Shown here: positions 1-9,506 of the stretch, piece by piece
How positions within the stretch are numbered: position 1 is the stretch's first letter
How the letters are laid out: each line of letters begins with the position of its first letter
Source: Prevotella nigrescens
Lineage (GTDB): Bacteria > Bacteroidota > Bacteroidia > Bacteroidales > Bacteroidaceae
Length of the DNA: 64,000 nt
Assembly (NCBI RefSeq): GCF_031191185.1
Contig: NZ_CP133465.1
Location: forward strand, 2,501-66,500
Direction: 5' to 3'
Translations under genes and position numbers: made by a program
The notes under the pieces: generated by a model
What the model saw: only the letters and a program-made list of their open reading frames with translations
What the model was told of the DNA's origin: nothing
The model's database searches: none

Positions 1-654
1 GGCTGAGCCCCTTAACCTCGCTGGGCATGGTAACTCGTAGGTTCATTATGCAAAAGGCACGCCGTCACATACAACAATATGCTCCGACCGCTTGTAGGCG
101 CATGGTTTCAGGAACTGTTTCACTCTCCTAATCGGAGTGCTTTTCACCTTTCCCTCACGGTACTGGTACACTATCGGTCTCACGGGAGTATTTAGCCTTG
201 CCGGATGGGCCCGGCAGCTTCACGCAGAATTACTCGTGCTCCGCGCTACTCAGGATACCACTACGCCCCATCATGCTTCGGATACGGGACTGTCACCCGC
301 TACGGTTGAACTTTCCAGAACATTCTCCTCACACCCGGGGTACGACGGCGTGGTCCTACAACCCCCACGGCGCATTGCCACGTCGTGGGTTTGGGCTGTT
401 CCCCGTTCGCTCGCCACTACTGGGGGAATCATTAACTTATTTTCTTTTCCTGCAGGTACTAAGATGTTTCAGTTCCCTGCGTTAGCCTCCTGAACAAAAA
501 TCAGGATAGCACTCCTTCAGAGTGCTGGGTTGTCCCATTCGGAAATCCCCGGATCAGAGATTGCTTGCATCTACCCGGGGCTTATCGCAGCTTGACACGT
601 CCTTCATCGCCTCCGTGAGCCAAGGCATCCGCCATGCGCCCTTCATTACTTTCC
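1..654 (-). rRNA. rrl: 23S ribosomal RNA, 5' part (cut by window edge)
   Basis: Read on the minus strand this is the 5' portion of large-subunit rRNA; the conserved GCGGATGCCTTGGC block lies at about 618-633. The 5' end is placed near 654 by analogy with E. coli 23S, about 24 nt before that block, so it is good to roughly 10 nt. The gene continues off the left edge, where the 5S gene would be expected. Open frames here are shadows of the rRNA. Confidence 0.95.
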
Positions 655-1023
655 ATTCATGCGGCATGCAAAAGAACACATGGCCATACGGCCATGCGGC
701 ATGCCCATGCTCATACTTTCAGCTGTATCTTGAAATCTATGCGCTTGCTTCCCAAAAAAGAGGGAAGAAGCTAATTTATCTACAGTCTTGCCTGTGTCAA
801 CATGTCAAAGAACGATACCATAAATGCAACGTCGTGGACGGTGCAACATGATGAGTGAAGACAATGGACTTGAACCATAGCCGCAGGCCTCCAACCTTGT
901 CTTCCTTGTTTATCTTTATATTGCAGAACAAAGACGATAGCACAAGAAGAGAAACTTCCTGACGGTCCATGCTGCAGGCGCAACGCGCCATGCAGAAAAT
1001 GCCAGCCTATAAAGGTCCCATCC
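655..1023 (-). other. 16S-23S spacer without tRNA genes
   Basis: The 369-nt transcribed spacer between 16S and 23S. I see no tRNA-Ile or tRNA-Ala, which many bacterial rRNA spacers carry. It holds a 7-bp stem with a 4-nt loop (CATGGCC/GGCCATG, about 681-698) and a 48-nt hairpin at about 858-905 closed by an 8-bp perfect stem (GAAGACAA/TTGTCTTC). Read on the minus strand, the inside of the larger hairpin includes GGTTCAAGTCC, which looks like a tRNA T-arm, but no D-arm or anticodon arm is present. These stems probably help rRNA processing (inference). Confidence 0.8.
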
Positions 1024-2557
<1,534 letters not shown>

Positions 2558-2816
2558 TAAAATATCTCTCATGGAACGGGAACACGAATGGCACGAAGGC
2601 CATCGGAATGCCCGTCCCGTAATCTGCCCGGGACCAATTATCAATTGGCATCAAGTTCATGCACCTAAAAAAATGACAAGGTCGTTTCTTTTACCCATCT
2701 GCCGTCCCGAAAGGAGCGGCAGACGCTTCTCGTACTACTTCTCTGTCCATGTAAATCCTATCAAAGAACGATGCCCAACGGCAGCACGACAAACGCGCCG
2801 GCCGTAAAAGCGAGTG

Positions 2817-2848
2817 CAAAGGTAGGACAAAAAAACATTACCACCAAA
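2817..2848 (-). promoter_or_regulatory. rRNA operon promoter
   Basis: On the minus strand TTTG (2845-2848), a 20-bp spacer and TACCTTTG (2817-2824) fit the Bacteroidota primary-sigma promoter TTTG-N19/20-TAnnTTTG. It sits about 260 nt upstream of the 16S 5' end, which leaves a long leader (2558-2816) with no coding sequence that I can support. The stretch 2850-2950 between this promoter and the next gene is AT-rich and featureless. Confidence 0.75.
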
Positions 2849-2954
2849 TATTTGGGAAAGAAAAAATGAAAATTTCTGAGCCCATAGATTATATTTGATA
2901 TAAATCAATCAAAATAACGAGTAATACCTCATTATAAATAGGAGCATCATAAAT

Positions 2955-2985
2955 AAAAAAAACTGCCCACATTAACTGTGGACAG
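2955..2985 (-). terminator. Terminator of the superoxide reductase gene
   Basis: CTGCCCACA and TGTGGACAG (2963-2971 and 2977-2985) form a 9-bp stem with one mismatch and a 5-nt loop. On the minus strand the stem is followed by a run of T (plus-strand AAAAAAAA at about 2954-2962). The position, just past the stop codon of the minus-strand gene at 3017, fits an intrinsic terminator. Confidence 0.75.
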
Positions 2986-3016
2986 CTCTACACTTATGAT
3001 GGTTTACTTGATTTAA

Positions 3017-3385
3017 TTATTTTGACCTCCACAAACCATGAAGGTTGCAATATTCTCGAGCGTAAACTTCTTTTGCATCTGTTTTAAATTCAGCAACAGG
3101 CTTTTCTGTTGGTTCGAGATACTTACGAAGAACCTCATTATTCTCTGTAATGAGTTCAATCCACTGGATAGAGTGTGCTTCGGTCATAGGGTGTTCAACT
3201 TCGCCCACCGTTACACGATACCCGCCTTCGATTTTCTCAACAACAGGAACGTGCTTTTCTATTGCTGCATCGGTAGTATTCTCTACCAACTTCTCTAAAC
3301 CGCAAAGGTCTTTATCTGATGGAATGATAACTTCTACGATATTGTTACTCTCTGAACACTTATAAATTTCGTTTCTTTTTGCCAT
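3017..3385 (-). CDS. Superoxide reductase (desulfoferrodoxin family) with a degenerate Center I
   Basis: A 122-residue cytoplasmic protein of the superoxide reductase family, which reduces superoxide to hydrogen peroxide at a non-heme iron (Center II) and protects anaerobes from oxygen. The Center II ligands are all visible: His45 (EKHVP), His65 (VEHPM), His71 (AHSIQW), Cys113 and His116 (YCNLHG). The N-terminal desulforedoxin part is recognisable (MAKRNEIYKC, NNIVEVI), but only two of the four Center I cysteines remain (Cys10 and Cys28); CxxC reads CSES and the CC pair is reduced to one Cys. Center I iron is therefore probably absent, giving a 1Fe-type enzyme. The gene is monocistronic with its own promoter and terminator. 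Confidence 0.93.
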   Translation of the reverse strand: MAKRNEIYKCSESNNIVEVIIPSDKDLCGLEKLVENTTDAAIEKHVPVVEKIEGGYRVTVGEVEHPMTEAHSIQWIELITENNEVLRKYLEPTEKPVAEFKTDAKEVYAREYCNLHGLWRSK

Positions 3386-3414
3386 AATATATTCTTGTTA
3401 ATGTTTTTGTACTG

Positions 3415-3446
3415 CAAAGATAATAAAATCTTTTTTAATACACAAA
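3415..3446 (-). promoter_or_regulatory. Promoter of the superoxide reductase gene
   Basis: Minus-strand TTTG (3443-3446), a 20-bp spacer and TATCTTTG (3415-3422), a full match to the Bacteroidota consensus. The -7 box ends about 30 nt upstream of the start codon. Confidence 0.8.
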
Positions 3447-3485
3447 TTTATTTTGTAATAAATACAAGAAACCTCGTTCTGGCAG

Positions 3486-4400
3486 CTATTTTAGGTTATT
3501 GAAGGCTTTTAAAAGCATCTCTTTTAAGAAATTATCTTTTACTTTGGCACGCATACTTTCGATTTCTGATTTCACTATCTTCTTCATTTCGGTATCTAAT
3601 TGCTCAGAATACTTACACAAATCATATATTACTGAGACATAAAAAGAAGTTTGTATGCCATTGGGAATTTGCATTACAAGTTTTTTCATTGCATTAAACT
3701 CTGAAAGCCATTCTGTATTGCTTAATTCTGATGCCAATTTATGCACTCCATTTATTTCGTAATAAGTGTTATTTTTACCCTGCTTTGAGAAAAAGTTGCC
3801 AACTTTGTCGGCATCGTACTTCTTTCTTATATCTTTATTAATGCCTTTTAAAACAAAACCTTTCCCGGCAAAATCGTTAAACACATTGTAGGTTTGTTCG
3901 CTCTTGCGATACTTCGGCTGAACAGACAAGCAGCTGATGATTCTTCCAACAGTTGTGCCGTCTTCCTTGTCCGTCCATTCCAATGCATAACCATAACGAC
4001 GTAACGAGTCAGCAGGGTCGCTGAACAGCAACTGTATCATATTATCATACTTTTCTCCAACAAATACTTCTGTCTTATCAGGACCCATCAACCTATACGA
4101 TGCCAGCTTATTTCCCTTATTCGCAGATACCAACTGATAGGCAGCCTTCGAATCGCTGTCGAATGCCTTTCGCAGGATTTCTATCTGCTGTTTCTGCTTT
4201 CCCATAAGCGTGAAAGAATAAATGTTCAGAAAGTCTTGCTTGGTTTTATCTTCTCGCTGCTCTTTCCTAAACTCATACTTCGCTACTTCGTTTTCTTTCA
4301 AAAACTTTTTATAAGCACTCTCTATATGTGCTTGTGCCTGTGCAATCGTTGGCATTACAGCCAATGCGATGCCTGTAAATATTGTTTTTAACTGTTTCAT
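3486..4400 (-). CDS. Secreted protein of unknown function in a sigma/anti-sigma operon
   Basis: A 304-residue protein with a signal peptide (MKQLKTIFTGIALAVMPTIAQA, cleavage near residue 22-24) and a mostly alpha/beta, Lys-rich mature part. I do not recognise a family with certainty. It is the third gene of an overlapping trio: its ATG overlaps the stop of the anti-sigma-like gene (ATGA, 4397-4400), so translation is probably coupled. In Bacteroidota such trios often end with a secreted protein that belongs to the same stress regulon, so it is a likely output of the ECF sigma factor upstream (inference). No catalytic motif is visible. Confidence 0.85.
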   Translation of the reverse strand: MKQLKTIFTGIALAVMPTIAQAQAHIESAYKKFLKENEVAKYEFRKEQREDKTKQDFLNIYSFTLMGKQKQQIEILRKAFDSDSKAAYQLVSANKGNKLASYRLMGPDKTEVFVGEKYDNMIQLLFSDPADSLRRYGYALEWTDKEDGTTVGRIISCLSVQPKYRKSEQTYNVFNDFAGKGFVLKGINKDIRKKYDADKVGNFFSKQGKNNTYYEINGVHKLASELSNTEWLSEFNAMKKLVMQIPNGIQTSFYVSVIYDLCKYSEQLDTEMKKIVKSEIESMRAKVKDNFLKEMLLKAFNNLK

Positions 4401-5128
4401 AACTCAATAATATTTTTCGATTTCAAACTGCAGTTCCTATAATAAATTGTTCCGTTTTCATTGTAAACCACCTTAATGCCCTGCGCTTGCTGACTGGCAA
4501 CATACACGTTGGTCTGTGCATCGGAAATTTCCTTGTTCACCATTGCAATATCTTCTTCAGCTTGTTGGCGGGCTATTTCGATTGCCTGTTCTGCCTTTGC
4601 ACGATATTGTTCCCTTGCATTGCCATTCGATGCTTGAACCTTTCGTACCTTTGCAGTTCTCTTATTTACAATCGGTTTTGTCGCTGCTACTTGCTGAACG
4701 CTAAGAGTTGAAGACTGCTGCATTTTGCTTTCATTCTTCGCCAACTGCTTGTCTTCGACCTCCAATTGCCGTTTTGCCATTGGTGCAGTTTCCGTTCTCT
4801 CAACCACCTTATCAGGTATAGACAACTTATTGCTTATCCACACGCCCGCAAATCCTATCAAAATCAGTAGAGTAGCTGCAACTGCTATCCGCTTCCACAA
4901 TACTATTGTCGCAGGGCATACTTTCCCTATATCTTCTTTTTGCTCACTTACTTCTGCCATTCCATTGTCAAAGTAAGCAAACATATCTTTATAGTCTTCC
5001 CATTCTGCAGGCACACGCTGCTCCGAACGAAAATAGTCGGCAAGTATTTGCTCTTCTTCTATCGTCGTTGTGCCCGCCATAAACTTGTCGAGCAACGTTG
5101 CTATATCTTTCTTATTATATAATGTCAT
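4397..5128 (-). CDS. Membrane anti-sigma factor-like protein
   Basis: A 243-residue protein with a cytoplasmic N-terminal part of about 78 residues (LLDKFMAGTTTIEEEQILADY), the small helical region typical of Bacteroidota anti-sigma factors. One membrane helix follows at about 79-98 (IAVAATLLILIGFAGVWI), then a periplasmic domain rich in Gln, Ala and Lys with a probable coiled coil (about 165-205). It should hold the ECF sigma factor encoded just upstream at the inner membrane. The gene overlaps both neighbours by 4 nt (5125-5128 and 4397-4400), so the three proteins are made together. The assignment rests on context and architecture, not on a specific signature. Confidence 0.78.
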   Translation of the reverse strand: MTLYNKKDIATLLDKFMAGTTTIEEEQILADYFRSEQRVPAEWEDYKDMFAYFDNGMAEVSEQKEDIGKVCPATIVLWKRIAVAATLLILIGFAGVWISNKLSIPDKVVERTETAPMAKRQLEVEDKQLAKNESKMQQSSTLSVQQVAATKPIVNKRTAKVRKVQASNGNAREQYRAKAEQAIEIARQQAEEDIAMVNKEISDAQTNVYVASQQAQGIKVVYNENGTIYYRNCSLKSKNIIEL

Positions 5129-5628
5129 CTTCCTTTCCTCCTTTTTATATCTTCCAACAGCCTTCGCCTCGCCCGAGCCAACAACGTGCTGACCGATGTT
5201 GATGCGATGCCCAACAAATGCGAAATCTCCTCATTGGGACGCTGTTCCACCTGCCGCATATATAATATGGTGTACTCGGTTGTTGGCAAATCCTTTATTT
5301 TTCTCTCCAACCATTCCAAGTTTTCCTTTGCTTCCAAAACGTCTGAAGGCGATAGTTGTGCATCAGCAAGCGCATCAGTTTCGCTGTTCCCTATCGTTTC
5401 AGCATTACCAGCCCTGCGCAAATTCAGTGTTAAGTTGTGCGCCATTCGCGCCACCAAGCCTTCCAACGATACAAATCTGCCAAAATCATTGCGCATCTGC
5501 CAAAGACGGAGCATAACGTCTTGCGCTATGTCTTCCGCCTCTGTTTCCGTAGCTCCCACTCTTCTTCCTGCCCTGATAGCACAACGCCGAAGTCGAGGAA
5601 CAATCTGTGCAAATGCTTCTTCGTTCAT
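5125..5628 (-). CDS. ECF-type RNA polymerase sigma factor
   Basis: A 167-residue sigma-70 family protein of the extracytoplasmic-function class. Region 2 is visible around residues 8-75 (ETEAEDIAQDVMLRLWQ, the core-binding and -10 recognition helix). Region 4 is at about 105-160 (LPTTEYTILYMRQVEQRPNEEIS followed by the recognition helix GIASTSVSTLLARARRRL). It lacks regions 1 and 3, as usual for this class. It is first in the sigma/anti-sigma/secreted-protein operon and probably autoregulates it. No strong housekeeping promoter is visible directly upstream, which would fit autoregulation. Confidence 0.92.
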   Translation of the reverse strand: MNEEAFAQIVPRLRRCAIRAGRRVGATETEAEDIAQDVMLRLWQMRNDFGRFVSLEGLVARMAHNLTLNLRRAGNAETIGNSETDALADAQLSPSDVLEAKENLEWLERKIKDLPTTEYTILYMRQVEQRPNEEISHLLGIASTSVSTLLARARRRLLEDIKRRKGR

Positions 5629-5740
5629 TTATGTTTTATCAACTCACACCTATATAACACATTACCGTGCTCCTTTCAAACCAAGATTAATTTCCTTTAA
5701 CAAAAAAATACGAAAATGTCTCTCCTAACTGCATTTTTTA

Positions 5741-5748
5741 TACCTTTG
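5741..5748 (+). promoter_or_regulatory. -7 box of the small lipoprotein gene
   Basis: TACCTTTG matches the Bacteroidota -7 element; no good TTTG is seen 20 bp upstream (5717-5720 region), so the promoter is probably weak or activated. It lies 77 nt before the chosen start codon at 5825. Confidence 0.5.
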
Positions 5749-5824
5749 CCATGCAATATAAAACGAACTATTGCATTTTATTATTATCAGAAAAATATTA
5801 TTATTACAATTTAAATTTACAAGA

Positions 5825-6271
5825 ATGAAACGATTAAGTTACTTCATCACAGCACTGTTTATCAGCATCTTCACTATTTCATGTACCTCTGATGAACCTA
5901 TTGGACGATGGGAATCTATGAAATGGAAATACGAAGGAGTATCATTACGAACAAAGACAAAGAAAGTTTTTACTGTTACGAAAAAAGGTGGTACCTACCA
6001 TTTTAAATGCAAAAACTACGGCGGTTTTTGGCTTTGCGCAGTTGAAGAGAAGGTGAATAACACTGTAAATACTTACGATGGGCAAAACTTCGACAAGACT
6101 TTCCCAAAGAGTGACCAACACAATATATATGGAGGTTGGACAACAGCAAACATCAAGGAAAACGTTTTAACCGTAACCATTGCTCCAAACAAGACCAATA
6201 CAAAACGTTATGTAACTGTTGAAGTTTCGGCAGGCGACATCTTCGACCAATTCTACTTCGAACAAGAGTAA
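5825..6271 (+). CDS. Small lipoprotein of unknown function
   Basis: A 148-residue protein. The start at 5825 (MKRLSYFITALF) is preferred over the in-frame ATG at 5771, because it puts the signal peptide at the N-terminus. A lipobox ends at Cys20 (ISIFTISC), and the next residues (TSDEP) suit an exported lipoprotein. The mature part contains an all-beta-looking stretch with GRWESMKWKYEG, WLCAVEEK and YGGWTTANIKENVLTVTI, which resembles small lipocalin-like lipoproteins of the group in general shape only. I cannot name a family. It is a single gene, convergent with the next and separated from it by a bidirectional terminator. Confidence 0.8.
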   Translation: MKRLSYFITALFISIFTISCTSDEPIGRWESMKWKYEGVSLRTKTKKVFTVTKKGGTYHFKCKNYGGFWLCAVEEKVNNTVNTYDGQNFDKTFPKSDQHNIYGGWTTANIKENVLTVTIAPNKTNTKRYVTVEVSAGDIFDQFYFEQE

Positions 6272-6315
6272 CCATCGTTCATACTTTTTAACGCAAAAGC
6301 ACTATTGGCTTGTAA

Positions 6316-6367
6316 AATAACATGAGTGGGATTGTCTGTTTTAACAGACAATCCCACTCATGTTATT
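6316..6367. terminator. Bidirectional terminator with a perfect 25-bp stem
   Basis: Positions 6316-6340 and 6343-6367 are perfect reverse complements of 25 bp with a 2-nt loop (core GAGTGGGATTGTCTGTT and its complement). It lies between two convergent genes and ends in AATA/TATT on both sides. A shorter hairpin with related sequence (GGGATTG/CAATCCC) ends the starch operon at 31351. Confidence 0.85.
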
Positions 6368-6402
6368 CTATCATATAGCAACTAAAACCGCCTCATACTC
6401 CA

Positions 6403-7284
6403 TCATTGTTCTATACCCATAAAAGACTCAATAAACGAGTGGACGGTTGTTATAGTATGCAGATTGTAGGCTGTACGATAAGGTTCTGCCAACAAACCAC
6501 TGACAGCCTTGCGTGCTTCAAGCCATTTCTTCATCATTTTCTTAACCGCAGATACAGAATAGGAATAACTAAGTCGCTGTGCTTCTTTTCTTGCTTCAGC
6601 CATTGTCAAGTTCCACTTCTTCTTCAATAGCTGAGCTTTTACAACCGGACGAAGCGACTGCATCTGTGCGTAAAGTGTGCCCAGCGACAACCCTTTACCT
6701 TGTTTCGCTGGTTTTACCGACACACCACTTAAGGTATTCAAGTCTTCTTGCAGACAAGCAAAACGAATATAGCTCAAATTGCTATGCATGCCAGCACCGA
6801 CAACTAACAAAATCGTACCGCCATTCAACACATATTGGACTTCAATGGCAATATTACCGAAATCGCGCATCAATGCTTCCAACTTCTTCCAAGTTCTTGC
6901 CTCATAGTTCATCGCCTTGCGAAATGGCACTGCATTCTTGGCAGAAACGACACTTGTCTGGGGGTTCAATGCCCGAAGGCACTTCTTTATCACATCTGCA
7001 TTCTTGTCATACAATTGCTTTCTCTCGCCAGCCCAGTCCACCATTCCAGCTGTAGAGCTTTCATTGCAAGACGTTGTATCTGCATAGTAACGACCATATC
7101 TACCTTCTTGTATCATCACTGGCAGATTTGGATTGGCAACGTTTGCATCATTTTTCACTCTATCCTTCACGTTCACCAATACCGTCTTCTTCCTTTGCAC
7201 CTTCTTCTTAGGCACTTTTGGCGTTGCATACGTACAACCCAAAGACACTGCCAATGTAAGCAGAAGCATTAAAAACTTTCTCAT
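6403..7284 (-). CDS. Exported protein of unknown function
   Basis: A 293-residue protein. The start at 7284 (MRKFLMLLLTLAVSLG) gives a signal peptide; a longer frame from 7329 adds 15 residues in front of it and is less likely. After a Lys/Pro-rich linker (PKVPKKKVQRKK) the body has a segment with ADTTSCNESSTAGMVDWAG and YDKNADVIKKCLRALNP, then a largely helical C-terminal half ending in MGIEQ. The sequence VSLGC could be a weak lipobox. I do not recognise a family or catalytic residues. It stands alone, convergent with the lipoprotein gene. Confidence 0.78.
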   Translation of the reverse strand: MRKFLMLLLTLAVSLGCTYATPKVPKKKVQRKKTVLVNVKDRVKNDANVANPNLPVMIQEGRYGRYYADTTSCNESSTAGMVDWAGERKQLYDKNADVIKKCLRALNPQTSVVSAKNAVPFRKAMNYEARTWKKLEALMRDFGNIAIEVQYVLNGGTILLVVGAGMHSNLSYIRFACLQEDLNTLSGVSVKPAKQGKGLSLGTLYAQMQSLRPVVKAQLLKKKWNLTMAEARKEAQRLSYSYSVSAVKKMMKKWLEARKAVSGLLAEPYRTAYNLHTITTVHSFIESFMGIEQ

Positions 7285-7388
7285 AGTTTGTCTTTTAAAA
7301 TTCTTGTTTTCTACTACAAAAATAGACAATAATTGCTATAACCACAATTATTTGCCAAGGTTTTTAAAATTCAAACATTACGATCACA

Positions 7389-7545
7389 CTTCAGCATTAG
7401 AACTGCTAAATCATACTTTCACAAAATATGACATACTATTTTAGACCATTTGCAATAACATACAACCAACAATATAAAAATATATTCTATCACACTCCTT
7501 CCCTTCATCTGTAATTCTGTTTCCATTATCTAAAACTTGTGATTG
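7389..7545. repeat. Degenerate direct repeat, left copy, flanking the acyltransferase gene
   Basis: About 155 bp that align by eye with 8778-8936. Shared blocks include CTTCAG at the start, ACAACCAAmAATATAA and ATCACAyTC in the middle, and ATCTGyAA near the end. The pair brackets the phase-variable acyltransferase gene. The rest of 7285-7575 is AT-rich with no other feature. Confidence 0.55.
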
Positions 7546-7575
7546 CACTCTTGTTCTTATTTTGCTCTGTATTCC

Positions 7576-7606
7576 TTTCATACATCCTTATTTTTTTATA
7601 CCTTTG
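7576..7606 (+). promoter_or_regulatory. Promoter of the phase-variable acyltransferase
   Basis: TTTC (7576-7579), a 19-bp spacer and TACCTTTG (7599-7606) give a near-consensus Bacteroidota promoter. The -7 box ends 41 nt upstream of the ATG at 7648. Confidence 0.6.
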
Positions 7607-7647
7607 CCGTATATAAAATTTCTGTCCAAAGCAACAAATTAGGAAAA

Positions 7648-8756
7648 ATGGAAACGAACAACGTTCAGACGACACCACCCATAATAGGGGGGGGGGGACG
7701 CGTAAAAGACTCAGGAACAGCAACTTAGAGCTACTTAGGATATTTTCAATGATGGCTATTATTGCGCATCACTTTGTTGTCAACTCAACTGTTGTTAAGC
7801 AATACAATTACTTAGACCCTAACTTAAATCAATACTTCCTTGAAGTTTGGGGAATGTGGGGCAAGACTGCCATCAATAGCTTTATACTTATTTCAGGATA
7901 TTTCCTTTGCAAACAGACACTCACTTGGCAGCGCTATACCAAGTTGGTAGCACAAATTGTTTTCTATAATGTAGTCATCTATCTTATTTTTTTAGTTACC
8001 GGGTACGAATCTTTCACATTAAAAGGGTTCTATATGAGTATTTTCCGAGAGCTTTCACACATAAACTATGGATTTACAGCCAGTTTCTTGGCATTCTACG
8101 CTTTTGTACCAATCTATAATATCGTAATAAGAAATATCAGTCAAAAGCAATTCAAATTATTCATCATAGGGTTAATATTCATTATGACTATCGCTCAAAC
8201 ATTCTTTTTTTCGCCTACAATGAATGAACCCGTTTGGTATATGACGCTTTATTTTATTGCAGCTTACATTAGAATCTACCCAAACCGTTACACAGAAAGC
8301 TTGAATTTTTCAACCATTTTATTTATAGGTAGTGTCCTCTTAGCTATTGCAAGCGTCGTCTTTCTTGTATTCTTAGCACATTATCGCCAATCTACATTCA
8401 TTGGAGAACACCACTATTTCTTAGTAAGCGATTCAAATAAACTATTAGCATTAGTGGTAGGGCTTTCCGCATTCTTAGTAGCAAAGAACACACGCCCATT
8501 CACAAGTAAATTTATAAACACTGCGGCTGCTGGTACATTCGGTGTTCTGCTTATCCATGATGCAAGCGGCACTATGCGTAAATGGCTTTGGCAGGACATT
8601 TGCCAAATTCCCAAACTACTACACAGCAATTTCGGATACTTGGTTATTGAAGCCTTACTCGTCCCTATCATTGTATTTGCAGTGTGCAGTTTCATAGATT
8701 ATTGGAGACGTAAATATTTAGAACGCCCTTTTATGCAATGGATTAATCACTTTTAA
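7648..8756 (+). CDS. Phase-variable membrane acyltransferase (family 3), OFF by a frameshift in a G tract
   Basis: A membrane acyltransferase of the family-3 type that O-acylates surface sugars. The ATG at 7648 (METNNVQTTPPII) runs into 11 consecutive G (7687-7697) and, in the frame as read, stops at 7728. One extra G would give GGGGTRKRLRNSNLELLRIF continuing straight into MMAIIAHHFVVNS, the normal N-terminus and first membrane helix, for 369 residues. The body has about ten membrane helices, the early HH of family 3 and a basic C-terminus (WRRKYLERPF). With 11 G the gene should be OFF; 12 or 9 G would turn it ON. A start at the internal ATG 7749 would cut off most of helix 1. The gene stands alone with its own promoter. 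Confidence 0.85.
7687..7697 (+). repeat. Poly-G tract of 11 (slippage site)
   Basis: Eleven consecutive G inside the 5' part of the acyltransferase coding region. Tracts of this length change length at high rate by slipped-strand mispairing in many bacteria. I saw no other G or C run of this length in the window. Confidence 0.9.
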
Positions 8757-8777
8757 GCATTAAACCTTATACTTGTT

Positions 8778-8936
8778 CTTCAGTGTTAGGAATGCGACAA
8801 ATCACACCCTTATATGTACAATCCACATTTTTGCATTATGTGCAACAGCGTACAACCAAAAATATAAGGGTGTAATTCATCACATTCTCAACGCCTATCT
8901 GCAAATTATCCCTCACCGTCTACAATCTTGAAAAGC
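8778..8936. repeat. Degenerate direct repeat, right copy
   Basis: Pairs with 7389-7545. This copy also has an internal 11-bp inverted repeat, CACCCTTATAT (about 8806) and ATATAAGGGTG (about 8862), which the left copy has lost. The rest of 8757-9506 holds no gene that I can support. Confidence 0.55.
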
Positions 8937-9048
8937 CACCCGAGAATATTAAAATTCTTTAAAAACCATCGCTGAATTTAACGCAAGGGAGAACGATGAA
9001 ATAGAATCGTGAAACAATGGAAATAGCTTTTAAAAACCGAAAAGATAA

Positions 9049-9150
9049 GAGCGGTTTTGCAAAAGCATGGGTTTTGCATCGCAAAAGAGCCGCTTTTACC
9101 ATACAAAAGTGGCTCTTGTGAAAGCTCAAAATGCCGTTTTGAGTTCAGGT
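9049..9150. repeat. Dispersed palindromic repeat family, site A
   Basis: An intergenic block of nested palindromes. Its signature is GGTTTTGCATCGCAAAAGAGCC, given here as two halves: TTTTGC, a 2-3-nt loop, GCAAAA, with GCnnTTTT or AAAAGnGC on the flanks. The same design recurs at 21990, 31498, 43691, 46685 and 63302, always between genes. The rest of 9151-9506 shows nothing further. Confidence 0.6.
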
Positions 9151-9506
9151 TTCTGTTCGTTTTACTACATTTTATACCTTATACTCCACAACAAAAAGGT
9201 TTATTCGATTCACACTTATACCCATAACAGCATCTTAACCATTGATTAACAGAAAAATAAATATTGCACTCAAAAAGTGCCTTTATTTGCAACAACTTGC
9301 TTGCTGCGCAGAAAAATGCGAGTATTAGCGTATTTCATGGTTGAAGAATTAACAATTTAAAGCGGACATTTCAGACATATTAACAAAGCAAGCGGTTACT
9401 CTTTGCGATGCTTCCAAGAGCAACCAAGACGCCAAACATTGCCATACCGTACACCATTTTAATTTCTGCACACACATTGTTTACCAAACATTGCGCCGTA
9501 AAAGCC

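Noticed and set aside
858..905. Degenerate tRNA gene in the rRNA spacer
   Set aside because: Only an acceptor-like stem and a T-arm-like loop can be drawn; there is no D-arm or anticodon arm, so I list it as a hairpin only.
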